Source: Diadema setosum (lineage: Eukaryota; Echinodermata; Echinoidea; Diadematoida; Diadematidae). Taken from it: a stretch of DNA of 64,000 bases. Position numbers and translations under genes: made by a program. Below the pieces are notes generated by a model that saw nothing but the letters and a program-made list of their open reading frames with translations, did not search any database and had not been told where the DNA came from. The stretch's first letter is position 1; the number at the start of each line of letters is the position of its first letter. This document shows, in pieces, positions 9,984 to 22,700 of this stretch. The stretch is from contig CM067072.1 in the NCBI GenBank assembly GCA_033980235.1, positions 31,037,759 through 31,101,758 of the forward strand. Direction: 5' to 3'.

Positions 9984-12900
9984 TGTAACCCGAATGTTAC
10001 ACTCCCGAGTTCATAAATAAAGAATATCACACCTGGGATTAAGTTTTGACAAAATAATCCAATGACAAACTTTATTAGCTTGTTTGTCGTTCAACAAAGT
10101 ACATCATTCAATTCAATTCGTTCACAGACTCAATTGTAACCTTTGTTACATTAGCATGACGAAATATTTGCCAGTGGATAACGATGATTCGACTCGTTGC
10201 TGTCTCTTTGTCTCTCTCGCCGGTTATCCTGTCGACGAGCCCAGAGCAGTCACAAAACCGGTCGTACACGGTAGCTGATGCAATGCTCAGTAGCCGTCAG
10301 TCACGCTGAACCAAGCAAAGGCTGGCCAAAGCTCTCATCCAAATATGTATCTAGTCAAAAGAGTTTATAAGACACAGGACTTTCCTAATATTGTGTCTCT
10401 CTGATCAATAATATTTCTTCAGGAGTATGGAAGTCCACTCCAAAATCTGATCTGGTACATTGCCTTTACATACTTGCCTCACAAACCTATATGAGCGCAT
10501 TAGACAATACAGATACAAACTCCGATCGTCAAATGCTTGTCAATTCACTTTGACATACATATACAAGTGCTTATACGGTCAATGTAGCTTCTCAAACTTC
10601 AGTTTAACATTTCAACGTTCTGAATTATATGCAACACTGCTGCCACAAATAAAGCTTTGATCTATCTGATCAACTGGCAGTATAGTTGCTTCATCTGGGG
10701 TCATCAAACATTTGTGACTCCAATTCAAATCTCACAATTTGAGTGGAAACAGCGCTCCACGCACACAATAATTACACTGAGCAGTTGTACACTTCAGCAC
10801 GCATGTACAGTTAACATGTATACATTAAAAAGAGCATGAATATCTCCATTCGTATGTTCACAAGCGCACAGCTATTCCTCACATTAAGTTCTTTGCAAGG
10901 TTCTTCACATCTAGTGGCTAGTCCTCCCCTCTAGAGTTTCACATTCCACATTTCAATAGTGCAGTGACCTCCGCCACTCACAGGGAACGGTCAGTGGACA
11001 TAAATCTGTCAGTCCAGACGAGGGGGGGGGGGGTACTCATTGTAGACCTCAATGTTTACGAGCATAGCCTCACTTTCTCTGAGTGTGAGGGTCTACAAGG
11101 CATTTCAATATGCATGTATGCAAACATCTGACTTCTAATTCCAAGTCAGCTTCCCAATTTTGTCTGTCTAGCAATGAACTTGAGTCTATGCAAAATCATG
11201 TCCATTCATAAAACATTCAAAGGGCAAAGCACATTGTAGTGCATTGTAATATTACATCTTCAAATAATACACAAGCACCAATCATCGATCATCAATACTT
11301 TGGCATAACATATACTAACTTCGGTATATACATGATATCAGAGTCTTGTTAACACGCAACCTCCCAATCTATTGATTGGGGTTCATATTTAACAAACACT
11401 CTCCAATGCAATACATAACATGAGAAATACAATGACTTACCTAGTCAAAAGAGCCAACACTCGTTTTCACTACAAGTTGCTCCACACGGCAGTCAGTGGA
11501 TGTACGTGCCACAACCAGTTGTATCACAGGCACATAAAACTTGTACATAACAATACAGCTGATGCTTATGAGGGTTAAATTACCAGTATTTTGTGGTAAC
11601 CTCTCGGCAGATAAATGTGTGAGAGAACTTTCTGGATCACACAGTCGATGTAACAAGCAAAGTGGGTGCAGGCCTCAAAGCGCTGGCAGGAAGCAGATAT
11701 GCCTATTTGCTCCAAAGCTATGGGCTTTTATACTTTTCTGTCTCTATGTAAAACGTTAATATTACAAACTTTCTCGAGAAAATCAGAAACTTCCAGGAAG
11801 TTAACTGACCAGCAGAAATATCATTGGTTCATGTTCCTATGACATCATTCAAAGTCTGCCTCATTGGCTAGAGGTCACTCATTCCCCTTGACTTCCAGGA
11901 ACATTACTGACGTACTGACCATCCACTTGGCCAGACAAAGTCTTAACATTGACCAAGGGCAGTAACGACAGGCTTTCCAGTCACTCTCAAGCCTTCTGGC
12001 TACAGGGCTTTAAAGTTGCACTCCTGTGACCTTGGTCACTAGAGCTGCTGCCTAACCAGCATAGCTATATAACACATTGTTTATACTCATACAAACACTG
12101 ATCTAGTTAACATACTAGACATAATCATATAACATAAGTCATAAAAAGCACTCAGTTAGGGTATAGAGACATAATTATACCTTATTTGCATAAATGATGT
12201 ATTAAACTTAACCACTGCACATACATATCTCTTATGCAGAAGTGCGTGGATCACACTTTGTTCTGAACATATGACATATCGATTAATAATCTCACAAACA
12301 GTTATACCTTTACAGCCATTGATAACATATATCAAAGCAGTATCTGTAATACACAATGTAACATAGGTAGAGTAAATCTATTAATGTATGGAGTTACTAT
12401 ACTTTAAGGCACACGCAGAGCCTAAACAGTTCATTGGAAATGGGGGGGGGGGGGGCAGAGAAATGGGAAGGGAAAGGAATAAGAGAGGACAGAATTTGGG
12501 CTAAACGTGCACTCTACGTCATTGTCACAGAAAATGTTGGTCTACAGTTAGAACCAGTCCACTCTGTATAGGCTTTGCCCATGATAGGACAGTATCCCTA
12601 AATCCCAAAGCAACTACTACTTTGTCCTAGCAAGAATGACCTTCCTCTTCTGAGACATGGTCCTTTCGTTTCTCTTGATGTGCCTACACACCAACAAAAG
12701 GGAGGGGTGCTTAAAACAATATCCCTAGACTGACTAGCTTGCTCCATCCTTGAGTTTTATTACACCTACATAGTCTGACACCAGCAGGGGCGTTTCACAG
12801 GGCTTGACCAGTCTCAATACACACAGGCTTACAATTGGACATTGGCTACTGGGGTCAAAGGCTGGAGGGGAAATCTTAAGACTAATCTTGGGGGTTACTA

Positions 12901-13067
12901 GTGCACTGATCGAGGGGTTGTTGGAAAACAGGTGGGGTATGGACGTCAGAGGAGGGATGAATGGAGGGGTGGTAATAACAGTGACCATGGGTCTTCCAAG
13001 GAAGTAGGAATCTAGTCTGACGACATTCTGGAGAAATCTTAGTAACCCAAATTTTGGTGGGGTTACA
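9984..13067 (-). repeat. 5' LTR of the Gypsy element (3084 bp)
   Basis: This is the upstream LTR in element orientation and carries the promoter. It is near-identical to 588-3678. A TATA box at 11725-11732 divides it into a U3 of about 1.35 kb and a downstream part of about 1.7 kb. A palindrome GTGACCTTGGTCAC at 12026-12039 (2636-2649 in the other LTR) lies in U3 about 300 bp upstream of the TATA box. Confidence 0.93.
11725..11732 (-). promoter_or_regulatory. TATA box in the 5' LTR
   Basis: The coding strand reads TATAAAAG, a consensus TATA box, about 1.34 kb inside the LTR. Transcription would be expected to start near 11700, leaving a leader of about 1.9 kb before gag. The same box is at 2335-2342 in the 3' LTR. 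Confidence 0.55.
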
Positions 13068-13504
13068 AAAATATCATCGGTTTTGTAATCAAAAGATGTT
13101 GACATAATGGGAGGGCAAAAGCGGCTAGGTCGAAACGAAGGGCCGAGGTTGCTTAGTGATTTGCCAGGATATAGAATCTTATCATTACCCACGTCTTCTT
13201 GGGCAATGCGATTCCTTCAGTGAAGCAGTCATTCGGTGTCGTCATAGACGTTGAATTGTTAAAAATGTGCTTGTAATTAGAGCATGCGCACTTTCAGAAG
13301 GCCATTCGTATTATCATAATTATCTTTAGAAAGTCACAGAAGAAGTGTTACACAACAATAGCCTCTACGCCCTGGGCAAGCAACATAACGACGAAAAGTG
13401 TAACAAACACTATAAATTGGATGAGAAACTACAAAAATTGAATGAAATTGAAACGAGCTTTCGCAATGGAAGATGTAACTATATTTTGAATATTGAATCA
13501 GTTA
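13068..13504. other. Right flank of the retrotransposon, no gene seen
   Basis: This is single-copy-looking AT-rich sequence. The first bases, aaaatatcat, do not repeat the left flank. No coding or structural signal was found. Confidence 0.5.
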
Positions 13505-13905
13505 TTGCAGGGCCGGCGGAGCGTTTTCAAAAGTGGGGGGCCCACTTTGATGAGCTAACAAGCAAAATGTTTAAGCAAAAAAAAAAAAAAAATCCTCAGC
13601 TCATCTCTCCCCTTCCACTTCCGGGTTTCTTCAGCTGACAAGCAAAAAAAAAAAAAAAAAAAAATAATAATAATAAATAAAATAAAACAAAACAAAGGTC
13701 TTCAGCTCATCTTAACCTTACCGCAATCACACTTCAAGATCTCTATCTATTTCTTTTTAGTGCCACTTACGTACTTCCGGGTTAAAAAAACAGTGGGGGC
13801 CCAAAGTGATGACACCTTATGTATTTTTTTGTATGGTGCACAGAAAGTGTGGGGGCCCGAGACCCCACGCCCCCCCCCCCCCGTTCCACCGACCATGTAT
13901 TGATA
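13505..13905. mobile_element. Short element with imperfect terminal inverted repeats
   Basis: The left end GGGCCGGCGGAGCG pairs imperfectly with the right end CGTTCCACCGACC (reverse complement GGTCGGTGGAACG). Internal GTGGGGGGCCC and GTGGGGGCCC motifs lie near both ends, with A-rich runs (13576-13590, 13645-13664) and a C14 run near 13870 between them. It resembles the larger TIR-bounded element at 45874-47484 in layout. There is no coding capacity. Confidence 0.4.
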
Positions 13906-14674
13906 CGGAAATAGAGAATTGTGCCATTTCCCCACCATGAATAATTATGTGAGAGATGGTAGTTAATAAAAAAAATTTTCGTATACGTGGGAGGTGCTAT
14001 ATGTATGTATTATTTGTCTCTTTCTTCTGTTTTGCCTGTAAACGTGATGTGTAATATGTGTAGGTGAATTAACTTCTGTATTATTTTTAGCATGTGGTAA
14101 TTGCAACTGAAATTTAAATTGATCTAGTGAAGAAAATGGGAGGCGAGGTTCTTGAAGGAGATCTTGCACTTACTGGCTCAGAAGGAAAGTCGGTTTACCA
14201 ATAGTTCACATCCAAAGAAACTAAATCAACAAGAAAAAAAAAACAAACAAACAACAAACAAACAACACTTTCACGCGTCTAACTATCATCCATGCAGCTT
14301 TTCAAAGTACGGATATGACACAATTAAACCACCTATGAGAACAGCCTCTACCATCCTTGCGACCAGGGCAACACGTATCGCAGATGTTAATCTTGATCCA
14401 GAGAGGTGCATAACTACTTTGTATGTATGATGGGCGGTGCTTATGATTTTGATTTGCATAATCTAATATTCATCGCGGACAGGTTGCTAGCAGCGCCTGG
14501 ATAGGTGCCAAGCGAGAAACCAGACCCACGGCACACCCCCTATTTGCCCACGGGCGACATTTTGGGCCGGTTTGCCCTGTGCGCAAACAGCCCTGTCTGT
14601 TTCGCCAAGTCGAGGTAAGCTGTTGTCAGTATAGTAGCGCTTTTAGTGCAATAGATCGATTTATTCCGTGTGGC

Positions 14675-14689
<15 letters not shown>

Positions 14690-14705
<16 letters not shown>

Positions 14706-14709
14706 TATA
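14690..14709. repeat. (AT)n microsatellite
   Basis: About ten AT dinucleotides directly follow an A15 run. Confidence 0.85.
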
Positions 14710-14859
14710 CAAAAATGCCAGACACATCAATCATACGTATACAATCTGCTTTCCAGGAATTGTAAAATGTATTTGAAATGAGCAGACAGATCAAACTGCT
14801 CTTTACCAGGTGTTTATTATAAAGAAGAGATATATTCATATGCATATCTTTATAATTCA

Positions 14860-14898
14860 TTATAACCAAGGAGCTATTAAAATAGCTCCTTGTTATAA
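14860..14898. repeat. Imperfect hairpin
   Basis: The arms ttataaccaaggagcta and tagctccttgttataa pair with one bulged base around a short AT loop. Function is unknown. Confidence 0.5.
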
Positions 14899-16099
14899 CT
14901 AGTGTCGCTTTGTGGCCTCAGGGGTCTACCCCCTGGTTGCCTCTATAATTTCTCCTGCCATGCCAAAAACGGTCAAGAAGTAATGTTGTATTAAATCAAT
15001 GTGTGTCGCATCCAAATGCCTGATTATAGAAAACTCGATCGTTATACTTATGCTAAACCAACCAGCTGCGATAAAAGAAAATATGTGTACATGTATAACA
15101 CCTTTAAATAATTCTTTTAATCGAAAAAAAAAACCCACCAAACTATATGACGGACTATCATGAAAAAAAAAAAAAATACTGAAGATTTTAAGGATTCCTG
15201 CTAATTTCAATTCTTTTTTTTTTTTAATACTTTCGACTTATTGTGCATCTGTTCACGTAACTGGGCGTTCGGTGGTATGTTTTTTAATGGTAAATACAGT
15301 ACATTGTATTCATTATACAAGATTGTAAGCTGTCATATAAATCAAATTGTATATAATAGTTGTGGACAGATGGTTTTGAATTATCAGAATAAGTTTACCC
15401 CTTATCTTCTCTGCGGCAATAATTCACTTCCACAAAGAAATATTGTGCTTACACAGTATGTTTGATGAAACGACAGACTTTGACTACAACGCGGAACATT
15501 GCCTTTGTAAGCCCCGTGGTGGCTGATCATAACTCAGTTTGTTTCTTGAGTATAACAATCAACTTTATCTCTTCTGATTTCTTTCAAGTGCAACGGTACA
15601 CAGATAAGTTATCGACGTGCGCAAAATCGAGACTAGGAAAACACTTTTTGATAATATCAATGTGTACCATCTCGTTTAAAACCAGATGGAACTGCGTTAT
15701 ATGAGTTTTTTTTAAAGAATAATGATTATCAGAATCTATAGCCATAAAGCACACACCAAGCTGGAACCTGCCAGATTTAGAATCAGGAACTCAGAAGTGC
15801 GATTTAGTCCGCGTTGAACCCTGTAAAGTTTGTCAATTCTCAGTGTGTTCATAGGCTTGCGCTCAGTTTTCCATTTAGATTTCTTTTACAAAAGACACTC
15901 GTGGCACTCCATTGAAAAGTTTGTGTTAACCAGTGTTAACTGTAGTTAAATTCTGGGAATATAAGGCTTTCTTTTACAAGAGGGATTACCCAACCTCGTT
16001 TTAGATAGAAACAGTGCAAATTGGAAAGGGTGAATTGGAAATTGAATGCATATTGGTTAAATACAATGTAGTTTTGGTTGAGAAAGGGGGTTCATTTTT

Positions 16100-16265
16100 G
16101 TGAGATAACGAGAAACTACTTGTATATGAAAAATGCAAGAGCATACAATTCGAAGAGAAATTCAAAGTTTATTTGATGAAAATCGGTCTTGAAATGGCCG
16201 AGATAACCAAGTGGTCCTAATGAAAGGTGGGACCCACCTATCTGCCTATTATTAGGACCACAACC
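16100..16265. mobile_element. Half copy of MITE family B
   Basis: The segment with gagataacgagaaact, gagcatacaattcgaag and tttatttgatgaaaatcgg matches the left arm of the elements at 23971-24377 and 44370-44670. It continues to the central gtggtcctaat..attaggaccac and then stops. The right arm is missing, so this is a broken copy. Confidence 0.6.
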
Positions 16266-16391
16266 AAAGCTATGTCAATTTACATGTACCACCCACAAAA
16301 GCACTCCAAGTTCAAGTTTGTATAACATTTATTTTCCATTTTGACTTTCTTTATAGTTGACTTTCTATATAAAATTTTGAATACACTAGAA

Positions 16392-17522
16392 AAAAAAAAA
16401 CAATTGGATTATTCTTAGATCTTAGTAAAGCTTTTGATTCTCTTGATCATCATATTCTTTTAGATAAACTTCATTTTTATGGTATGAGAGGTGTTGTATA
16501 TAAATGGTTTTAAAGTTATTTGGAAAATCGTAAACAATATGTATCAATTAATGGACATACCTCTAATCAAAAGACCATTAAGCGTGGTGTTCCACAGGGG
16601 TCTATATTAGGCCCTTTGTTATTCATTCTGTATATTAATGATATATGCAATATATCTGATTGTTTAAAGTTTATTTTATATGCAGATGACACCAGTGTGT
16701 TCATGTCCAATTCTGATAAACAAATATTACAGGAACAATTCACAAGTGAATTAAAAAAGTTGGTTTATTGGTTAGATATAAATAAGCTTGTTCTTAATAT
16801 AAATAAGACAAATTTTATGTTGTTTTCAAACAAAAAAGTACTCGATGATTTTGTTTATGTTAAAATCAACGATGTTTTGATTAAACGTGATCCATAATGT
16901 TAAGTTTTTGGGTGTAATAATTGATGAAAAGTTGCCTTGGAACCAACACACTGATGTTGTCTGCAACAAACTTTCAAAAAATATTGGTTCACTGTATAGA
17001 TTTCATTCGTATCCAAAAGAAGTTCTGTTATTATTGTACACTGTATAATTCTTTAATTTTGCCTTATTTGAATTATTGTATACAAATCTGGGCAAACTGT
17101 AGTGAACAAAATATGTCGAGGCTTTTAAAACTACAAAAGAAAGCAATCAGAATTGTATTTCATAGCGATTACCGTGCTCATACAATGCCAATATTTGATT
17201 GTTTGAAAATTCTTAATATTTATAATATATATATATATCAAAATGCAATATTTATGTTTTCATGTTTTCATAATATGCTTCCTGGAGTATTAACTAATTA
17301 CTTTAAGCTCAATAGCCAGGTGCATACACTAGTCGTGTAACAAGAAACTTTTTTAATTATCACTTGCCACTTGTAAGATTAAGCTTTTATCAAAAGTCAG
17401 TATTTTATAATGGACCGAAAATATGGAATGAGTTACCAGAGGAAATAAAGTCAAGTCAGACTTTTACGATTTTTAAAACCCATCTTAAGCAGTATTTGAG
17501 TGACAGACAATCTTTAGAATAA
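16392..17522 (+). pseudogene. LINE reverse transcriptase fragment
   Basis: Translation gives [16 protein letters not shown], then GVPQGSILGPLLFILYIND and the catalytic YADD. The frame is broken by a TAA after YKWF at about 16510, by another stop after KRDP near 16897, and by frame changes further on. The last segment (AIRIVFHSDYRAHTMPIFD and FYNGPKIWNELP) matches the C-terminal region of this ORF2 type. It is non-functional. Confidence 0.85.
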
Positions 17523-17595
17523 ATGTATCATAGAAAATATTTTTCATAATACCGTACTATATGTATACTTTTGTTTAATGTGTTTGTGTGTCTAT

Positions 17596-17596
<1 letters not shown>

Positions 17597-17628
<32 letters not shown>
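17597..17628 (+). repeat. T32 homopolymer
   Basis: Thirty-two consecutive T residues lie in the LINE 3' UTR. The length is likely unreliable in the assembly. Confidence 0.9.
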
Positions 17629-17629
<1 letters not shown>

Positions 17630-17899
17630 GTGCCGTCTGTAACTTTGTAATTTATATGATATTCGTTTGGTACATGTTAAAGGACTTGGCTTCATATAAG
17701 GCACCGCCTTCCTGTCAAGTTCCTAATGCTTCATGATTTATTTTGTTGATTTTGTATCCGTTGCAGTCATATCAATTACTTTATACAAATTTGACGACAT
17801 GAATTTGAATGTAATGTATTTGTACTTATATGCTGTGTATTTTCTCTGTTTGTTTGTATGGTTTTTATGGAGTATTGAATAAATAAATCCAATCCAATC

Positions 17900-19769
17900 G
17901 AACAACATGTACATGTATATGTACAATAATTTGTACATGTATTCCCGTATGTTGGAATGTTGGACACTTCATGGTTGTACATGTACAGTAATTTGGAAAA
18001 ACTTGTTTGACTTTTTCAAAACACTGTACATGTAGTACTGTACACTATATTATGTAACAAAGCATTTTAGTATTAGTATTAGTATTAGTATTAGTGCAAT
18101 AACATATGGGGAGGAAGGCCCGAGGCTTATAGTAATAGCCCTACATCTGGATCTTATGTACACACTGAAGTATGAATCCGATAAACAAGAAGAATTTTAA
18201 GAAATCAGTTGTTTCATTTGGCACTCCTATAGATTTTAGTCGTAATCATTAAACACGTAACTTTATGTGGGTGTGTGCGCATGTTAAAGGGTGGTGTTAC
18301 CGTCCATCCCTGCTGTTACACAACATGTATTTGTCAGAATGATTACGTGCGGGCGAAAGGTGATGTACTGTGCATGCAGTATGAGTACTTTTTTACGCTC
18401 GTCTGAGTAATAGGGAATAGGCTCAGAGTGGTGTTACTTTGATTAGGAATTTATTGATAAGAATAGGTATTATTACAAATGGTGGCTGGTACTGTTTAAT
18501 ACACAGACCCATCGGTACATGAATATTGGCCTATATCCCGATGATGATCGAGTCAGCTGTGTGATAGTTCGACATGGATCGAGTTCATGACTCCTATATC
18601 GGTGCTTTCTTTATTCGATGTCTGTACTGGTACATTTTTTCCCTCGTATTTTCTAAGCAGTCATCCACTCGATATGATAGGTTTGAATATTGATGAATTT
18701 ATATCTAAAACGTGTTTTTTTTTAATGATTGATAGGTTATAGTAAGTTGATGCATAGGATAATAGTTATTACAAACGTAACACGTATGAAAGGTATTTAC
18801 AGTTTATGAAAGGAATTCTTATTTACCTCACCACTTACCTGTACTGCTGTCCGTCCGTGCTGGCACACTTACCTTTTCGACTGTACACTGTGCGCGGCCG
18901 TCCGGTCATGCACCATGACTTGCACGGTGGCTGTATGCACAATCATTTGTGAGGTGATTGACTGCAAAACAGGTGTACGGGTTTTCTCGGTTAACGATGT
19001 ACTCTGAGGGTATTGCATGTTTTTTTTTTTTTTTTTTTGGACATATACATATATTGATTATTATTCACATGCATTTCAAGTTTTTTTTTGTTTTTGTTTA
19101 AGTGATCAGAATAGATTTACTGTTGAATTGTTATTGGAAATAACAGTGCTGTGTAATATGTGTAAACTTATTCTGATATTGAGTTGATAATGTGCGATTA
19201 TAATTATATATATTTTTTTCTTTGTGGCCTCCACATTGTCGCTCCTTTTGTTCAACACAAATAATATACACTTTCTTTGTATATTTTTCTCCCAAAATGG
19301 ATTTATTGCGTGAAAGCTTTAATCTGTTTATTACTCATCCACTTAGCATGATAAGCTATAGCTCATTTTCATGTGTATCTTGATTTTTTATTTTAAAAAA
19401 ACCCCAACATTCTGCAATATCTGTTTGCCATTAACAATTTTTATCGACACCTTGATCACATCCATATTTTGTCAAGAGGATAGCCAATGTCCCATGTAGA
19501 AAAACAAGAAGATTAATTTATGAGACCTGCAACGCAGACATATTATGCTTTGTGCTGAAAATTAATGTTTTTTCATACACTTATTCAAGTCTGTTTGTGT
19601 GTTCTATGTTCATTGTTTATGTCGTCAGAATTCTTTGTTTATTTGTGTTTGCCTACTCGCTGTACTCTCCATGAACTCGGAATTGTTTGTGCTTCACTTA
19701 TGCCAGAATATGTCTTTCTCTTGCAACCTCACCAATTGATATGCCGTTATGTAGATCCTGCTTTTCATT
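17900..19769. other. Gene-free interval, possibly including the 5' UTR of the next LINE
   Basis: No coding region was supported. Seven TGTACA palindromes cluster in 17905-18045, and a TATTAG hexamer repeat is at 18068-18094. The 5' boundary of the following LINE was not found, so part of this interval may be its untranslated leader. No ORF1 is present. Confidence 0.45.
18068..18094. repeat. (TATTAG)n microsatellite
   Basis: The hexamer tattag is repeated just over four times. Confidence 0.85.
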
Positions 19770-22700
19770 ATGGCTAATAGACCCAACCTAGCATTTGATT
19801 CCCTTGATGATGATGAACTCTTTGATTTGTTTAGACACTCCCCTACAGAATCAAGTCGGAATAATTCACATTCATCTGCTTTTATTGATAATTGTTTTGC
19901 CAATAATGTTAATTCGTCTTCACAAGATTTGTATAATGATTTTGATTTTGAATATGATCCGGCCCAAATTTCTTCTAAGTATGTTACAGTTGATCAGTTT
20001 AAAGGTATCGTGAAAAATTTTTCTGGAAATATTTTTTCTATGTTACATTTAAACATCAGGAGTATCAATAAGCATTTTGATGAATTACAGATATTATTAG
20101 ATAATCAAAATAAACAACACATTTCAGTTATAGGTTTAACTGAGACATGGTTATCATCTGATATTAATCTACCGTATGCAATAAATGGTTATAATTTAAT
20201 TGTTAATAATAGATTGAATAGGACGGGTGGTGGGGTAGCGTTTTATTTGTCTCATGAATTTGATTACAACGTTTGCGATGAGTTAAATTCAATGAATGAT
20301 ATTATAGAATCTTTGTTTGTGGAAATATCTGTTCCACAAAGTAAGAATATTATAATTGGTATTGTTTACAGACCTCCTAGTTCTAATCCTAATGATTTTT
20401 TGAATTGTATTACAAATGTGTTAAAGAGTCCCCTTTTTATTAATAAAAATGTTTTTGTAATGGGTGATTTTAATATTGATTTGATAAAAAATGATATCAT
20501 GTCACAAGAGTTTCTTGAAATACTTTTATCAGCCTCATTTTTGCCTTTAATCTCGAAACCCACACGTGTTACAAATCATTCCGCCACCCTCCTTGATAAT
20601 ATTTTTGGTAATTTATTACAATTTTTAGATTCTTCTATAATTTTATCCGATATGACTGATCATTTCCCAGTTATGGCTTGGTTTAATCTTAAGCATGCGG
20701 TCAATAAGTTTCATGTTCCTCCATCTAGACGAAGAGCCACACCAGAAAATTTAGCTAGCCTTGGTGCTAGCTTAGAAAGAGTTGATTGGTCTGGTGTTTG
20801 TGATAATGATGATGTTAATGTATCATGTGATAATTTTTTAGAGATAATTAATAGAAATTTAGATGAATATATTCCTAAAATAAAAGATAAGTTAGTTAAT
20901 TATAAAACATCCCCTAAGCTTCCATGGATTTCTAAATCCCTTTTGCGTTCTGTGAATAGGAAAGATAGGCTATATTATAGATTTAAAATGAAAAAAACTG
21001 AAGAGTCAAAAAGGAAATATACATCGTATAAAAATGTTTTAACTAAAGTTATACGATTTGAAAAGAGGAAATATTATGCGATTCAGTTAGAAAAATATAA
21101 ACATGATATGAAGAATACATGGAAGGTATTGAAACAGGCCATGAATGTATCAAAAAAGAAATCAAGTATTACAAAAATTCGATTCGATGATAGAATTTTT
21201 GAAGATTCTGGTGATATGGCAAATATTTTTAATTCTTATTTTTCAATGATTGGAGAGAATTTGGCGAAAGAAGTACCACCGTCTAATACACATTTTTCAC
21301 ATTTTTTAGGTGAATCTAATTCTAGTTCTATTTTTTTCGTTCCAACTACGAAACATGAAATAATGGATATTGTTACTGGAATGAATAACAAACGCAGTGC
21401 GGGTTATGATGACATAAGTAATTTCATTTTAAAGGGTATTATATCTTCAATTGTGGACCCACTTGTACATATTTTCAATAAATCTATGTTATATGGGGTT
21501 TTTCCTGATCAAATGAAAATTGCTAAGGTTGTCCCTTTATTTAAAAAAGGAGATGATCTTGATGTTAGCAATTATAGACCCATTTCTTTACTTTCATCCT
21601 TATCTAAAATTTTAGAAAAATTAATATTTAAAAGAACAATTAATTTTCTTAACTCTTATAATGTTTTTGTAAACTCTCAGTTTGGGTTTCGTAGGAAACA
21701 CAGCACTATTCACGCTCTATTGAAGTTTATTGATAATGCCGCGCATACAATAGATAATCATTCACATCTTGTTGGTATCTTCCTGGACTTCTCCAAGGCC
21801 TTCGATACAATTAATCATGACATTTTATTTCATAAATTGTCACATTATGGCATAAGGGGGAAGGCCTTGGAGTGGTTCAGGAGTTACCTGCAAAACCGAA
21901 AACAATATGTATCTCTGAACGAGAATAACTCAAGTTTCAAACTTATTAAATGTGGCGTCCCTCAGGGTAGTATATTAGGTCCTTTACTTTTTATTGTTTA
22001 CATCAATGATTTTTGCAGGTCATCTGATACACTCTCATTTATACTTTTTGCTGATGACTCAAATGTTTTCTTTTCCCATCAAGACCCAGTTACTTTAATT
22101 GACACCGTCAACTCTGAATTGAAAAAAGTGACTCAATGGATAAGAGCTAATAAATTATCACTTAATCTTCAGAAAACTAAGTATATGCTTTTTAGTAAAT
22201 CCATAGAAACATTAAGCACAGATCTTATTTTTGATGGTACTCACTTAGAACGTGTATCCCACATAAAATTCCTTGGTATTACAGTTGATGATAAACTTTC
22301 GTGGAGGCCTCATATTATCAACATAAGTAAAATAATTTCACGAAATATTGGTATTATCAACAGACTTAAGTTTCACATTCCATCGTCGTCTTTGTTAACG
22401 TTGTATTTTTCTTTAATATTACCTTATCTTAATTACGGAATTTTAGCATGGGGTAGCGCCCATCAAACTTTATTAGATAAATTATTATTGTTACAAAAGA
22501 AAGTACTTCGTATTATTTGTGGGGTTTCGCCACGTTCTCATTCAGATTCATTGTTCATTGAATATAAGATTTTAAAAATTAAAGATTTGTTTCTTTTTCA
22601 ACTGGGCCAGTTCATGTTCAATTATAACACAAATGCTCTTCCCAATATTTTTAATTCAATGTTTCCACGAAATCAATCTTTTCATGATTATCCTACTAGG

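Larger units (their letters stand above)
588..13067 (-). mobile_element. Complete Ty3/Gypsy-type LTR retrotransposon with PNMA-like gag
   Basis: The 12,480-bp element reads on the minus strand. In order it has a 5' LTR (13067-9984), a primer binding site (9978-9961), gag (9809-8388), pol in the -1 frame (8469-3721), a polypurine tract (3690-3679) and a 3' LTR (3678-588). Each LTR starts TGTAACCC and ends GGGTTACA in plus orientation. Pol order is protease, reverse transcriptase, RNase H, integrase, which is the Ty3/Gypsy (Metaviridae) order. Both ORFs are uninterrupted and the LTRs appear identical apart from two poly-G lengths, so the insertion looks recent and possibly competent. I find no env-like ORF. 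No convincing target-site duplication is visible: the left flank is attta and the right flank is aaaat. Confidence 0.95.
13906..16099. other. Gene-free AT-rich interval
   Basis: No gene was supported on either strand. It holds an A15 run (14675-14689) followed by an AT microsatellite (14690-14709). An imperfect hairpin at 14860-14898 has arms ttataac(c)aaggagcta. Several A runs lie at 15120-15235. The open frames here are short and low-complexity. Confidence 0.5.
16392..17899 (+). mobile_element. Decayed, 5'-truncated CR1/L2-like LINE
   Basis: The element begins inside the reverse transcriptase and ends in a typical LINE tail (AATAAATAAATCCAATCC) near 17899. The 3' UTR holds a T32 run at 17597-17628. 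It is related to, but clearly diverged from, the intact LINE at 19770. Confidence 0.85.

Noticed and set aside
583..13072. attta/aaaat as a target-site duplication
   Set aside because: The two flanks do not match in either orientation.
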